Source of the DNA: Streptomyces griseicoloratus | GTDB taxonomy: Bacteria > Actinomycetota > Actinomycetes > Streptomycetales > Streptomycetaceae | Direction: 5' to 3' | Assembly (NCBI RefSeq): GCF_014534645.1 | Contig: NZ_JACVQF010000215.1 | Coordinates: 1 to 64,000 of the forward strand | Length of the DNA: 64,000 nucleotides | Shown here: positions 7,173 through 18,154 of the stretch, piece after piece | Numbering within the stretch: position 1 is the stretch's first letter | Layout of the letters: every line of letters begins with the position of its first letter | Notes under the pieces: model-generated | Database searches by the model: none | What the model saw: the letters and a program-made list of their open reading frames with translations, nothing else | What the model was told of the DNA's origin: nothing | Made by a program: the position numbers and the translations under genes

Positions 7173-8177
7173 GTGCGAGGCGTTCCCTCTCCCGCCGCAC
7201 CCGCCGCTCGTCCGCACCTGCGCCGCTGCGCCCTGCTCTGCGGAGCACTCGCCCTGGTCGCCTCCTGCGGCTGGGGCATGGGCGGGGACGAGGAGAGCGG
7301 CCCGCTCCCGGCGGCGCCGCGGGGCGTCACCGCCGCCGCGGGGAGTGCGACGAGCGTGCACGTCATGTGGAACGCGATCGACGGCGCGGAGGCGTACGAG
7401 GTGTATCGCGGCTCCACAAAGGTGCAGGAGGTGCCGTCCTCCGACCACATGGTGGATGTCACCAGGCTCCGCCCGTCGACCACGTACGTCTTCACCGTCC
7501 GGGCCCGCGGCGCCGGCGGACGCCTCGGGCCGCCCAGCGAGGAGGTGCGGGCGACGACCCCCGCGGCCGCCGCGGCCGACCGGTCCGCCCCGACGCGCCC
7601 GCCGGGGGTCCGCGGCCGGGCGGCCGGGGGCCGGGCGGTCCAGCTCACCTGGTCGGCGGCGCGGGACGACCGGGGCGTGGTGTCGTACGACATCTACCAG
7701 GGCGACACGAAGATCCACAGCGTCGGCGGCGGACAGACGGCCACCGCCGTCGGGGGCCTGCGGCCGGGCACCCGCTACGTCTTCACGGTCCGGGCCCGCG
7801 ACGCCGCCGACAACCTCTCCCCCGCCAGTGCCGCCGTCCGGCTCACCACCCCGGGCACCGACGACGGCCGTGCCACCGCGCCCACGGGGCTGCGGGCCAC
7901 CACCCACCGCGCCGACGAGGCGTACTACATCGACCTCGCCTGGGTCCCGCCGCGCACGGACGGTGTGGTGACCGAGTACCAGATCCACCTCGACGGCCGC
8001 CAGGCCACCTCACTCGTCTACGGCGGCGACGCGCCGCGCGACCGGGCGGAGTACAGCTTCTACGCGGGCCAGGAGCCCGGCGTGACGCACCGGGTGCGGA
8101 TCCGCGCCAAGCTGCCCGACGGCACCTGGGGCGGCTTCTCGGCGGAGCGGACGGTGACGACGGGCGAGCGGCGGTGA
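7173..8177 (+). CDS. Lipoprotein with three fibronectin type III domains
   Basis: A 334-residue surface protein. The GTG at 7173 follows GGGAGG. A hydrophobic leader ends in a lipobox (LALVASC), so it is probably lipid-anchored. Three FnIII-like domains follow at about residues 50-130, 145-230 and 240-330, with repeated tags such as RPSTTYVFTVRAR and RPGTRYVFTVRARDAADNLSPAS. No enzymatic domain is present. FnIII modules often accompany chitinases and other glycan enzymes in Streptomyces. Position next to a chitosanase and a dre-like site suggests a glycan-binding or cell-surface role, but that is inference. Confidence 0.75.
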   Translation: MRGVPSPAAPAARPHLRRCALLCGALALVASCGWGMGGDEESGPLPAAPRGVTAAAGSATSVHVMWNAIDGAEAYEVYRGSTKVQEVPSSDHMVDVTRLRPSTTYVFTVRARGAGGRLGPPSEEVRATTPAAAAADRSAPTRPPGVRGRAAGGRAVQLTWSAARDDRGVVSYDIYQGDTKIHSVGGGQTATAVGGLRPGTRYVFTVRARDAADNLSPASAAVRLTTPGTDDGRATAPTGLRATTHRADEAYYIDLAWVPPRTDGVVTEYQIHLDGRQATSLVYGGDAPRDRAEYSFYAGQEPGVTHRVRIRAKLPDGTWGGFSAERTVTTGERR

Positions 8178-8346
8178 CGTCCCGCCGGGCGTCCGCCGGG
8201 CCCCGGGACGGGTCACCTGCCCGGTGGCGCTCGGCATGCGGGCCCGGCCGCGGCCCTGTTGGCTGCCTCTGAGGCAGCACGGCCGTTTTCCGATCTCGGC
8301 GGCACCCGGGATGTACCGCCGACCGTGCCGCCGGAGGGCAGTCCAC

Positions 8347-8895
8347 ATGCGCAAGTCATCGCCACTCCTCCGCTCCGGCCCAGCCGCGGCAGCCGCGGTC
8401 GCGCTGCCCCTCGCCCTGACCGCCGGCACGGCCTCCGCCGGACCCGGGATCTCCGTGAGCACCACCGGGTCCACGGTGTCCGTCACGACCACCGCGTGCG
8501 CACAGCTCCACGGGAGCTGGGGCAACGCCTCGCTGCTGACCACCGGTCAGGCGTCCTTCACCCAGGGCCGGCAGGTGGCCCTGTCGGGGACGAGTGCCGG
8601 CCAGTCCGCCACCTGGTCCGGCGTGAGCCCGGGCACCTACACGGTGATCGTGGTGTGCTCCGACAACAGCACCGCCGGCACGCAGACCGTCCTGGTCTCC
8701 CCGGGGCCCTCCCCGGCGGCGGCCCGGCCCGTCCCCACCACGCCGGCCTCGCCCCGCGGCGTCCTGGGCGGCGTCGGCGGTGCCGTGGAGGACCACGGCA
8801 CGGTCACCCTCGTGGCGGGCGGGACCCTGGTCGGGACCGGTGTCGTCGCCGCGGCCTGGTTCCTGAGGCGCCGCTCGAAGCCGTACCGGTCCTGA
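8347..8895 (+). CDS. Small secreted protein with C-terminal membrane anchor
   Basis: A 182-residue protein of unknown function. GGAGG lies just before the ATG at 8347. It has a signal peptide ending near TAGTASA, a Ser/Thr-rich extracellular beta-type region with two cysteines (TTTACAQ and VIVVCSDN) that could form a disulfide, a proline-rich stalk, and a C-terminal hydrophobic helix (VAGGTLVGTGVVAAAWF) followed by RRRSK. There is no LPxTG sortase signal, so it is probably held by the helix itself. Confidence 0.65.
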   Translation: MRKSSPLLRSGPAAAAAVALPLALTAGTASAGPGISVSTTGSTVSVTTTACAQLHGSWGNASLLTTGQASFTQGRQVALSGTSAGQSATWSGVSPGTYTVIVVCSDNSTAGTQTVLVSPGPSPAAARPVPTTPASPRGVLGGVGGAVEDHGTVTLVAGGTLVGTGVVAAAWFLRRRSKPYRS

Positions 8896-8913
8896 GCAGC
8901 ACCCCCGCCGGCG

Positions 8914-9450
8914 TCAGGGCAGCTCGGCGAACTCCTCCAGGGCGTGCCTGAGCCACTGCGTCCAGAACGTCTCCAGGTCGATGCCGGCCCGCAGCACCAG
9001 GTGCCGCAGCCGGTCCTCCGGGCCGTCCTTCCCCGGCGGGAAGTCCCGCTCCTCGATCTCCTCGTACTCCGCCAACTGCCGCTCGTGCAGCTCCAGATGG
9101 CGCCGCAGGTCCGCCTCGATGCCCTCGGTGCCGACCACCGCCGCGGCGCGCAGCCGCAGCAGCATCACGTCGCGCAGCGGTTTGGGGTCGTGGGCGGCGG
9201 CCGTCCAGCGGGCCAGTTCCGCACGGCCCGTGGGCAGCACCTCGTAGCTCTTCTTCTGCCCGCGGGCCGGCTGCTCCGCCGGGAGCGCGCGGATCAGCCC
9301 CTCGGCCTCCAGTTTTCCCAGCTCGCGATAGATCTGCTGGTGCGTCGCCGACCAGAAGTAACCGATCGACTTGTCGAACCGGCGGGTCAGTTCCAGCCCG
9401 GACGACGGCTTCTCTAGCAGGGCGGTGAGGATCGCGTGCGGGAGTGACAT
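8914..9450 (-). CDS. PadR-family transcriptional regulator
   Basis: A 178-residue PadR regulator: an N-terminal winged helix (MSLPHAILTALLEKPSSGLELTRRF family signature; residues 1-80), then the C-terminal dimerising helices with the long acidic coiled coil around YEEIEERDFPPG. It lies 41 bp downstream of fadH on the same strand and is probably cotranscribed, so it may control fadH or a ligand-linked gene elsewhere. Confidence 0.85.
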   Translation of the reverse strand: MSLPHAILTALLEKPSSGLELTRRFDKSIGYFWSATHQQIYRELGKLEAEGLIRALPAEQPARGQKKSYEVLPTGRAELARWTAAAHDPKPLRDVMLLRLRAAAVVGTEGIEADLRRHLELHERQLAEYEEIEERDFPPGKDGPEDRLRHLVLRAGIDLETFWTQWLRHALEEFAELP

Positions 9451-9491
9451 GGGCTCATCCTAGGGACGGCCTCCGACGCCGGTGCCCGGCC

Positions 9492-11587
<2,096 letters not shown>

Positions 11588-11605
11588 CGCGCACGGCGGG
11601 CTCGT

Positions 11606-11986
11606 TCAGCGGCTCGCCAGCCGGACGTGCAGTTCCCGTTCCTGGTCCCCGGAGGCCATGCTCAGGTCCTGCACGGTGAACAGGGAGTCCAGGGTGGTGC
11701 GGAACCGCTCGATCGCCCAGTAGCCCCCCTGCGCGTCGGCGTCCACGGACGCCTGGAGCCGGGTGGGGCCGCACTCCCCCTCATGGGCGTCGGCCACGTC
11801 GAAGGTGCCGAGCCACACGGTCGGGCGCACCTCGTCGTACTCCCGGGGCACGTCGTCGGCGCACCGGTCGGACGAGAAGCACGCGCACAGGGCGTCGAAG
11901 ACGATCCGGGCGTCTTCCTTGCTGCATCCGCTCAGCTCCACCGACACGGACTCCGGGTGCTCCGGGTGCAGTCGCTCACCTTCCAT
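11606..11986 (-). CDS. Conserved small protein of unknown function
   Basis: A soluble 126-residue acidic protein with no signal peptide or TM helix. AGAGGAG lies upstream of the ATG at 11986. It contains three cysteines in the first third (SGCSKED, ALCACFSSDRC) and ends with RELHVRLASR. I recognise it only as a Streptomyces-type hypothetical. It lies upstream of fadH on the same strand, separated by the palindrome. Confidence 0.6.
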   Translation of the reverse strand: MEGERLHPEHPESVSVELSGCSKEDARIVFDALCACFSSDRCADDVPREYDEVRPTVWLGTFDVADAHEGECGPTRLQASVDADAQGGYWAIERFRTTLDSLFTVQDLSMASGDQERELHVRLASR

Positions 11987-12148
11987 CGTGATCGCTCCTC
12001 TCGTGGCCGCGGCGCGGCATCACGAGCGCGCGCCGTACCACGGACGTACCCGTGGAGAACGACCCCATACCCGCAGAAAAGCAGCAGAACAGCGCAGTAC
12101 GGCACCAGCTCGGCCGAGCACCGGCCGCGCGGCCCGGGCCGGGGTGCC

Positions 12149-13033
12149 TCAGCCGCGGGTGAGGCGGTAGGTCTTGCTGTCCGTCAGCACGCAGAAGCCC
12201 GGCGAGACGACGATCACGCGCAGGGTGCCGGTACGGCGGTCGTAGTCGATGCCCTCGGCCTCGAAGGCCCCGGAGCAGGCGCTGCGCAGCGGCAGCTGCC
12301 GCAGGGCGGTGACCCGGCCGGTGACGTCGGCGGTGCCGCCGGGCGCCGCGGAGAGGTCGATCCTCAGCAGCGGCTTGGTGATGCCGAACAGGGTGCCGGC
12401 GGGGTCGTCGGAGGAGCACAGCAGGGTGGTCGCGTCGAGGAAGTCGCACCCCTGGACGTCGCGCACGGCGCGGTCGAGGCGGACCGTGGCCGCCTGCGGG
12501 AGGTTCGCCGAGGGCGAGGTGGCCGGGTTGACGCCCGGCGTCGGGAAGACCAGCAGCCGGTTCATGGTGCCCCACTCGCCGGACAGCATCCACTGGCCGT
12601 CCGGTGAGACGGCGACCCAGGAGTTGTTCAGCGCCTCCCCCGCGCTCAGCGTGTGGACGTACTCCGACCAGCGCCCGTCCGGCGCCTGCACGCGGAACAT
12701 CTTGGCGTTCCCGTCGTCCCGCTGGTACGGCTCGATGTAGTGGCCGTCGTAGGAGGTGTCGGGGTCGCCGACGTGGTTCCAGCCGCGGCCTGCGACCCCC
12801 AAGGGGATGGTGCCGATCCCGGTGTAGCGGTTGGGGCTGCCGGCCGGGACCTCGACCGAGGCCAGGCCCTGGCTCTCGGTGAGCGGGTCGGCCCGGTCGG
12901 AGCCCACCTCGGTCCAGGTGTCGGCGGCGGCGCCGGCCGCGGCGGGCGGGGCGGTGGCGAGAACGGCGGCGAGGGCAAGGGCGGCGAGTCCGGTCAGGGC
13001 CGCGTGACAACGTTGCCGGGCGCGCAGGGGCAT
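12149..13033 (-). CDS. Secreted protein of unknown function, six-bladed-type repeats possible
   Basis: A 294-residue exported protein. GAGGAG seven bases before the ATG at 13033 sets the start. The signal peptide is clear (ALTGLAALALAAVLATAPPAAAG). The mature part has repeated WxxV/DGxW segments (DGRWSEYVHTLS, SPDGQWMLSGEWGTMNRLLVF, GIDYDRRTGTLRVIVV), like beta-propeller or LVIVD-type proteins, plus cysteines in GCDFLD and RSACSGAF that may pair. No catalytic motif seen. It is divergent from the SpoIIE phosphatase gene. Confidence 0.65.
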   Translation of the reverse strand: MPLRARQRCHAALTGLAALALAAVLATAPPAAAGAAADTWTEVGSDRADPLTESQGLASVEVPAGSPNRYTGIGTIPLGVAGRGWNHVGDPDTSYDGHYIEPYQRDDGNAKMFRVQAPDGRWSEYVHTLSAGEALNNSWVAVSPDGQWMLSGEWGTMNRLLVFPTPGVNPATSPSANLPQAATVRLDRAVRDVQGCDFLDATTLLCSSDDPAGTLFGITKPLLRIDLSAAPGGTADVTGRVTALRQLPLRSACSGAFEAEGIDYDRRTGTLRVIVVSPGFCVLTDSKTYRLTRG

Positions 13034-13300
13034 GGACGGGCTCCTCGATGCGGAGGGGGACGGCACGGGCGGCGCGGTGGCCGCGGGGCGTCAGTGTGGA
13101 CCGCCAGCTAGGGTCATGTACAGACCAAATCAGGGCTCCTCGGCGGGCCGCGCGGAGCGCTCGGCGCCGCGCCGGGAGATGCTGGAAGGAGACGACAAGG
13201 GCCTCGGGGAAACGGTCCTGGACACGGTGGAACGCGGTAGAACAGGGTCAGTCGGCATCGCAAGGGCGTGCCGCGCGGATCGGCGAAGGCGGGGCGTGGG

Positions 13301-15379
13301 ATGAGTGCAGCCAGGTCTGCCGGGTTCGAGGGCGACGGGCCGCCGCACGCGTCGGCGGGGCCCAGCGGGCTGCTCGACGTACTGCGCGTTGCCTCGGTCG
13401 TCCTGGACGCCGAGGGGCGGATCGTGCTGTGGAGCCCGCAGGCCGAGGAACTGTTCGGCTACTCCGCGCGTGAGGCCCTGGGCGAGTACGCCGCCCGGAT
13501 CATGGTGCACGAGCAGCATCTCGACCTGGTCGTGAAACTGTTCGCGGACGTCATGCACACCGGCCAGAGCTGGGCGGGCGCCTTCCCGATCCGCCGCAAG
13601 GACGGCGGCACCCGGCTGGTGGAGTTCCGCAACATGCGTCTGATGGACGACCGGGGCGACGTCTACGCGCTGGGTCTCGCCGCCGACCAGACGACCGTGC
13701 GCCGGCTGGAGCGGGACATGGCCCTGTCTGCGCGGGTGATCAGCCAGTCCCCGGTCGGCCTGGCCGTCCTGGACACAGGTCTGCGCTACGTGTCGGTCAA
13801 CCCCGCGCTGGAGCGGATCAACGGCGTGCCGTCCGAGGCCCACCTCGGCCGCACGGTCCGCGATGTGCTGCCGATGCTCGACGCCGACGCGCTGGAGAGC
13901 CAGGCCCGCGAGGTGCTGGACACCGGTGAGCCGGTCATCGACCGTTCCATGATCGGCCGGACCCCCGCCGATCCGGAGGACGACCACGCCTGGTCGGTCT
14001 CGCTGTACCGGCTGGAGGACGCCCTCGGTGCCGTGCTGGGGGTGGCCGTCTCCATCGTGGACGTCACCGAGCAGTACCGGGCGAGCAGGGAGGCCGAGGC
14101 CGCGCGGCGCCGGCTCGCCGCCGTCGCCGACGCCTCCACCCGGATCGGCACCACGCTGGAGCTGGACCGCACGGCGCACGAGCTGGCCGACGTGGCCGTC
14201 CCCGGTCTCGCCGACATCGCGGCCGTGGACCTGCTGGAGGCCGTGGTGAAGGGCCGGCGCAGCACCCTGGGCCCGGCCGAGCACGCGGTGATCCGGGCCC
14301 TGGCCGTCCACGCGGACGACGCCCCGGAGGCGATGCGGGCGGCCGATCCGCCCGGACAGGTCGCCCGGTACGGGCCCGAGCGGCTGGTAACCGAGTGCGT
14401 GCGCACCGGGCGTCCGGTGATGGTGCCGCGGGTGACGCAGGAGGACCTGTCCCGCATCGCGCGCTCGCCCGAGGCCGCCGAGTTGCTGGGGCGGGCCGGG
14501 GTCCACTCCTACCTGGCCGTTCCCCTGATCGCCCGGGGCGAGGTGCTCGGGGCCCTGGACCTGAAACGCATGCGCAATCCGCTGCCGTTCGGCGAGGACG
14601 ACCTGCTGCTGGCCAGGGAGCTGGCCGCCCGCGCGGCCCTGCAGATCGACAACGCCCGCTGGTACCAGAACGCCCGGGACGCCGCCCTCACCCTCCAGCG
14701 CAGCCTGCTGCCGAGCCATCCCCCGGTGACGGGCGGGCTGGAGGTCGCCTCCCGCTACCAGCCCGCCGAGGCCACGAGCGAGGTCGGCGGCGACTGGTTC
14801 GACGTCATCCCGCTGGAGGGCTGCAAGACGGCGCTCGTGGTGGGCGACGTCATGGGCAGCGGCATCACGGCGGCGGCGTCCATGGGGAGGCTGCGTACGG
14901 CGACGAACACGCTGGCCTCCCTCGACCTCGACCCCGCGCTCGTGCTCGAACACCTCGACCGCACCGCGACCGGGCTGGACCAGGCCATCGCCACGTGTGT
15001 CTACGCCGTCCACGACCCGCGCCGGCGGGAGTGCCGGATCGCCAATGCCGGCCACCTCCCCCCGGTGCGCCTCCGCGCCGGCCGGCCTCCGGAGCTGCTC
15101 GACCTGCCCACCGGGGTGCCGTTGGGGGTGGGCGGTGTCGCCTTCGCCACCACCACCGTCGGCCTGGACCCCGGCGACCGGCTGGTCTTCTACACCGACG
15201 GGCTCGTCGAGACACGGCAGCATCCGCTCGACGAGCGGCTGAACGCGCTCCTGGAGGTGCTGGACGGCCCGGACCGCCCGCTGGAGGAGGTCTGCGACCT
15301 CCTGCTGCGCACCCTGCACGAGCCGGAGAACTCCGACGACGTGGCCCTGCTGATCGCCCGGGCCACGCCGCCCGCATAG
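13301..15379 (+). CDS. PAS-PAS-GAF SpoIIE-type PP2C phosphatase
   Basis: A 692-residue sensory serine phosphatase of the kind that dephosphorylates anti-anti-sigma factors. Two PAS domains cover about residues 20-130 and 145-260, a GAF domain 275-460, and a SpoIIE PP2C domain 480-690. The metal-binding acidic motifs of the phosphatase are seen as EVGGDWFDVIPL, VGDVMGSGI and, at the end, NSDDVALLIARA. Unlike many Streptomyces relatives there is no C-terminal RsbW-type ATPase domain. The ATG at 13301 follows AAGGCGGGGC; a GTG 33 bases earlier is possible. The signal and partner are not visible here. Confidence 0.85.
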   Translation: MSAARSAGFEGDGPPHASAGPSGLLDVLRVASVVLDAEGRIVLWSPQAEELFGYSAREALGEYAARIMVHEQHLDLVVKLFADVMHTGQSWAGAFPIRRKDGGTRLVEFRNMRLMDDRGDVYALGLAADQTTVRRLERDMALSARVISQSPVGLAVLDTGLRYVSVNPALERINGVPSEAHLGRTVRDVLPMLDADALESQAREVLDTGEPVIDRSMIGRTPADPEDDHAWSVSLYRLEDALGAVLGVAVSIVDVTEQYRASREAEAARRRLAAVADASTRIGTTLELDRTAHELADVAVPGLADIAAVDLLEAVVKGRRSTLGPAEHAVIRALAVHADDAPEAMRAADPPGQVARYGPERLVTECVRTGRPVMVPRVTQEDLSRIARSPEAAELLGRAGVHSYLAVPLIARGEVLGALDLKRMRNPLPFGEDDLLLARELAARAALQIDNARWYQNARDAALTLQRSLLPSHPPVTGGLEVASRYQPAEATSEVGGDWFDVIPLEGCKTALVVGDVMGSGITAAASMGRLRTATNTLASLDLDPALVLEHLDRTATGLDQAIATCVYAVHDPRRRECRIANAGHLPPVRLRAGRPPELLDLPTGVPLGVGGVAFATTTVGLDPGDRLVFYTDGLVETRQHPLDERLNALLEVLDGPDRPLEEVCDLLLRTLHEPENSDDVALLIARATPPA

Positions 15380-15390
15380 GTACCGCGTCC

Positions 15391-16230
15391 TTACCGGCGG
15401 ACGCCGATCACCACGTGCGCGTACAGCTCCTCGGAGACGGCGAGGCGGGCCGTCAGGCCGCTGCGGGCGAAGGCGTCGAGCGCCGCCGGCGCCTGCCGCT
15501 CGCTCGTCTCGACCAGCACGCATCCGCCGGGTGCGAGCCAGCCGGGGGCCTCGGCGGCGACCCGGCGCAGCACGTCGAGGCCGTCGGTGCCGCCGTCGAG
15601 GGCGACCAGGGGTTCGTGGTCCCGGGCCTCGGCGGGCAGCAGGGCGACCTCGTCGGTGGGGACGTAGGGGACGTTGGCGGCGAGTATGTCGACCCGGCCG
15701 CGCAGCGTGCGGGGCAGTGCGTCGAACAGGTCGCCGGTGTGCACCCGGCCGCCGGCGGCGGCGAGGTTGCCCCGGGCGCAGCGCACGGCGGACGGGTCGA
15801 CGTCGGCGGCGTGCAGCTCGGGCCGGCCGAGCCCCGCGGCGAGGGCCGCACCGACGGCTCCGGAGCCGCAGCACAGGTCGACGACGAGGCCGGCGCCGGG
15901 CGCGTGGGCGAGGGCCTGGGCCACGAGGAACTCGGTGCGGCGGCGGGGGACGAAGACGCCGGGCTCGACCGCGATGCGCAGGCCCCGGAACTCCGCCCAG
16001 CCGAGGACGAGTTCCAGGGGCAGGCCGGTGACCCGGCGGTCCACGAGGGCGGCGAGCTCCTCGGGGGTGCGGGCGGCGGCGAGGATCAGCTCCGCCTCGT
16101 CCTCGGCGAAGACGCAGCCCGCGGAGCGGAGCGCGGCCACGACGCGGTCACGCGAAGACGCGGACGGGGCGGACGACGATGGAGCGTGAGAGGAGGAGGT
16201 GGAGGACGAAGCGGGAGACGGTGAGGACAT
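15391..16230 (-). CDS. PrmC/HemK-like N5-glutamine methyltransferase paralogue
   Basis: A 279-residue SAM methyltransferase. After a Ser-rich N-terminal tail (about 27 residues) comes a short helical domain, then the Rossmann domain with VVDLCCGSGAVGAAL binding SAM. The PrmC catalytic motif NPPY appears here as NVPY (ILAANVPYVP), so this is the paralogous class annotated as putative protein N5-glutamine methyltransferase rather than the housekeeping release-factor enzyme. It ends 11 bp after the convergent phosphatase gene. Substrate unknown. Confidence 0.75.
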   Translation of the reverse strand: MSSPSPASSSTSSSHAPSSSAPSASSRDRVVAALRSAGCVFAEDEAELILAAARTPEELAALVDRRVTGLPLELVLGWAEFRGLRIAVEPGVFVPRRRTEFLVAQALAHAPGAGLVVDLCCGSGAVGAALAAGLGRPELHAADVDPSAVRCARGNLAAAGGRVHTGDLFDALPRTLRGRVDILAANVPYVPTDEVALLPAEARDHEPLVALDGGTDGLDVLRRVAAEAPGWLAPGGCVLVETSERQAPAALDAFARSGLTARLAVSEELYAHVVIGVRR

Positions 16231-16402
16231 GGAAGCCGAGAGCCTTTCGGGAACCGAAGGGCGCTCTCGCGGTCACCTGTCGACGGCGACCGAACTGCCG
16301 TGAGGTGAGAGCACCCTGACCGACACAGCGGTAATGGGTCTCACCCCCTCGACGTCCGACGGCCGGGACGATCCGCGGCCGACGGTCACACTACCCCAAC
16401 GA

Positions 16403-17470
16403 TCAGACCGCGACGGTCTCTTCCGCCTCCTCCTCCGCTTCCTCGCGTGCCGCCTCAGCCTCTACGGGGGTCCGCTCGTCCGGCCTCGCGTGCCTGGGCC
16501 GGGCGGCCGCGGGCGCCGTGACACGCTCGCGGAGGGCGGCGACGGCCATGACGACCAGGCCGAGCAGCAGCCAGGCGGCCAGCGTCCAGACGTTGCGGCC
16601 CAGACCGTCGCCGTCGAAGTAGAGCAGGCTGCGGGCGCCCTCGACGAAGCCGGCACCGTTCCAGAAGGCGTGCAGCGTGCCGAAGAAGCCGTTCTGCAGC
16701 TCGGGCCGGAACAGGCCGCCGGAGGTGGTGAAGTTGAGCATCACGAACAGCACCATCATCGCGAGCGTGGTCCACCGCTTGAGGAAGGTGTGCAGGCCCA
16801 CACCGATGAACAGGATGCCCGCCGCGTAGAGCCACGCCATGCCCCACAGGCCGGCCAGGTCGTGGTGCGCGAGGTGGAAGACGGGTCCGGCGAGCAGGGC
16901 ACCGATGCCGCTGACCACGACAGAGACGCCGAGCGTCAGCAGCGCCCGGATCCGCATCGGCTGGGCGGACCCGGCGGCGCCGAGCGCGGCCACGGAGGCG
17001 TAGGAGCCGATGCTGACCGCGATGAGCAGGAAGAACAAGCCCTGTCCGGTGGGGTCGTCGTCGACCGGGGTGGCCACGTCGGTCACCTTCAGCGGGACGC
17101 CCTGCCGCTCGGCGAGGGGGGTGAAGACCTTCTCGGCGGCCATGGCGCCCATGTCGGAGGCGGCGGTGGCCACGACGACCTCGGGCGCGTCGGCGCCGGG
17201 GACGTAGGCACCGGTGATGTCGCGGGCCTTCAGCAGGTCGACGGCCTCGGCCCGGGTCGCGACGGTCCGTACGTCGAGTGCGTCACCGGCCTCGTCCTTG
17301 ACCGACTGGGCGAGCACCTTCACCTCGGGGCCGGAGCCGACGACGGCGACCGGAAGGTGGTTCGGCTCGGGGGTGACGAAGGCCCCCATGTACGCGAGCC
17401 CCATGCCGACGCACATCAGCAGCGGGGTGATCAGGTGCGTGAGCACGTGGCGCAGGGCGTGCGACCTCAT
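16403..17470 (-). CDS. ABC-2/DUF3533-type integral membrane protein
   Basis: A 355-residue membrane protein. One TM helix near residues 13-32 leads into a large extracytoplasmic domain (40-140), followed by about five TM helices between 145 and 315 (GQGLFFLLIAVSIGSYASV, LTLGVSVVVSGIGALLAG, MAWLYAAGILFIGVGL, VWTLAAWLLLGLVVMAVAAL) and a charged Glu/Ala-rich tail. This is the layout of YhgE/ABC-2-like export proteins. No ATPase is adjacent. The gene is divergent from a marR gene across a strong palindrome, so it is probably the efflux or membrane target repressed by that MarR. Confidence 0.7.
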   Translation of the reverse strand: MRSHALRHVLTHLITPLLMCVGMGLAYMGAFVTPEPNHLPVAVVGSGPEVKVLAQSVKDEAGDALDVRTVATRAEAVDLLKARDITGAYVPGADAPEVVVATAASDMGAMAAEKVFTPLAERQGVPLKVTDVATPVDDDPTGQGLFFLLIAVSIGSYASVAALGAAGSAQPMRIRALLTLGVSVVVSGIGALLAGPVFHLAHHDLAGLWGMAWLYAAGILFIGVGLHTFLKRWTTLAMMVLFVMLNFTTSGGLFRPELQNGFFGTLHAFWNGAGFVEGARSLLYFDGDGLGRNVWTLAAWLLLGLVVMAVAALRERVTAPAAARPRHARPDERTPVEAEAAREEAEEEAEETVAV

Positions 17471-17487
17471 CGCTCACATCCTCCAAT

Positions 17488-17530
17488 GGTTGGCTTATAC
17501 AACTTCTTCTTCAAGTTGTACTATACAACC
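17488..17530. promoter_or_regulatory. MarR-type operator between membrane protein and marR
   Basis: Perfect arms TACAACTT (17498-17505) and AAGTTGTA (17513-17520) flank a seven-base spacer, and outer arms GGTTG (17488) and CAACC (17526) extend the dyad. The site fills the 80-bp divergent promoter region, so bound MarR would block both genes. Confidence 0.7.
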
Positions 17531-17550
17531 GACACTGTGAGGGAGGACCC

Positions 17551-18039
17551 GTGACGACAGCCGAGATGCGCGATGGGACGACCGTCACCCCCGGCGGCTC
17601 CGCGGCGGACACGGCCGTGGAGACCATCCAGCGCGAGATGACGGTCTTCGCCCGCCGCGCCCGCGCCTCGGCGGGGCGCATGCATCCCGAGCTGACCCTG
17701 GTGTCGTACACGCTGCTCGGCCACCTGGAGGAGCGGGACGGCTGCCGTGCCACCGACCTGGCCGCCCACTACGCGCTGGACAAGTCCACCGTGAGCCGTC
17801 AGGTGGCGGCCCTGGAGCGCACCGGCCTCGTCGAGCGGCGCGTCGACCCGGAGGACCACCGCGTCCAGGTGCTGCACCTGACGGAGGCGGGGCGGCGCAT
17901 CCTGGCCCAGGTCACCGAGAGCCGGCGGACGGCGTTCCGGGAGCGGCTCGCCGACTGGCCGGAGGAGGACCTGACGCGCTTCGCCGCGTATCTGGAGCGG
18001 TACAACGCGTGGCCGGGGCCGGGGACCGGTGAGGGCTGA
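17551..18039 (+). CDS. MarR-family transcriptional regulator
   Basis: A 162-residue winged-helix regulator. The recognition region is GCRATDLAAHYALDKSTVSRQVAALERTGL, followed by the wing RRVDPEDHRVQVLHLT. GGGAGGA precedes the GTG at 17551. It is divergent from the ABC-2-like membrane protein and the dyad between them is its likely autoregulatory site, a common MarR-efflux arrangement. Confidence 0.85.
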   Translation: MTTAEMRDGTTVTPGGSAADTAVETIQREMTVFARRARASAGRMHPELTLVSYTLLGHLEERDGCRATDLAAHYALDKSTVSRQVAALERTGLVERRVDPEDHRVQVLHLTEAGRRILAQVTESRRTAFRERLADWPEEDLTRFAAYLERYNAWPGPGTGEG

Positions 18040-18154
18040 GCCGCCAGGGGCGGCCGCGGCCGTCGCGCCGGGACACGTACGGTTGTCCGCGTACGCACCG
18101 ATGACGCCGGCCGCGAGCAGTTCGGTCTCCGGCCGGCCCGAAAGGCACCACCGC

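Noticed and set aside
13112-13130. Second dre-like site (GGTCATGTACAGACC)
   Set aside because: The half-sites are four bases too far apart for the dre consensus.
13130-15874. 914-codon minus-strand frame opposite the SpoIIE phosphatase
   Set aside because: Arg/Gly/Ala/His-rich shadow; the plus strand has complete PAS, GAF and PP2C motifs.
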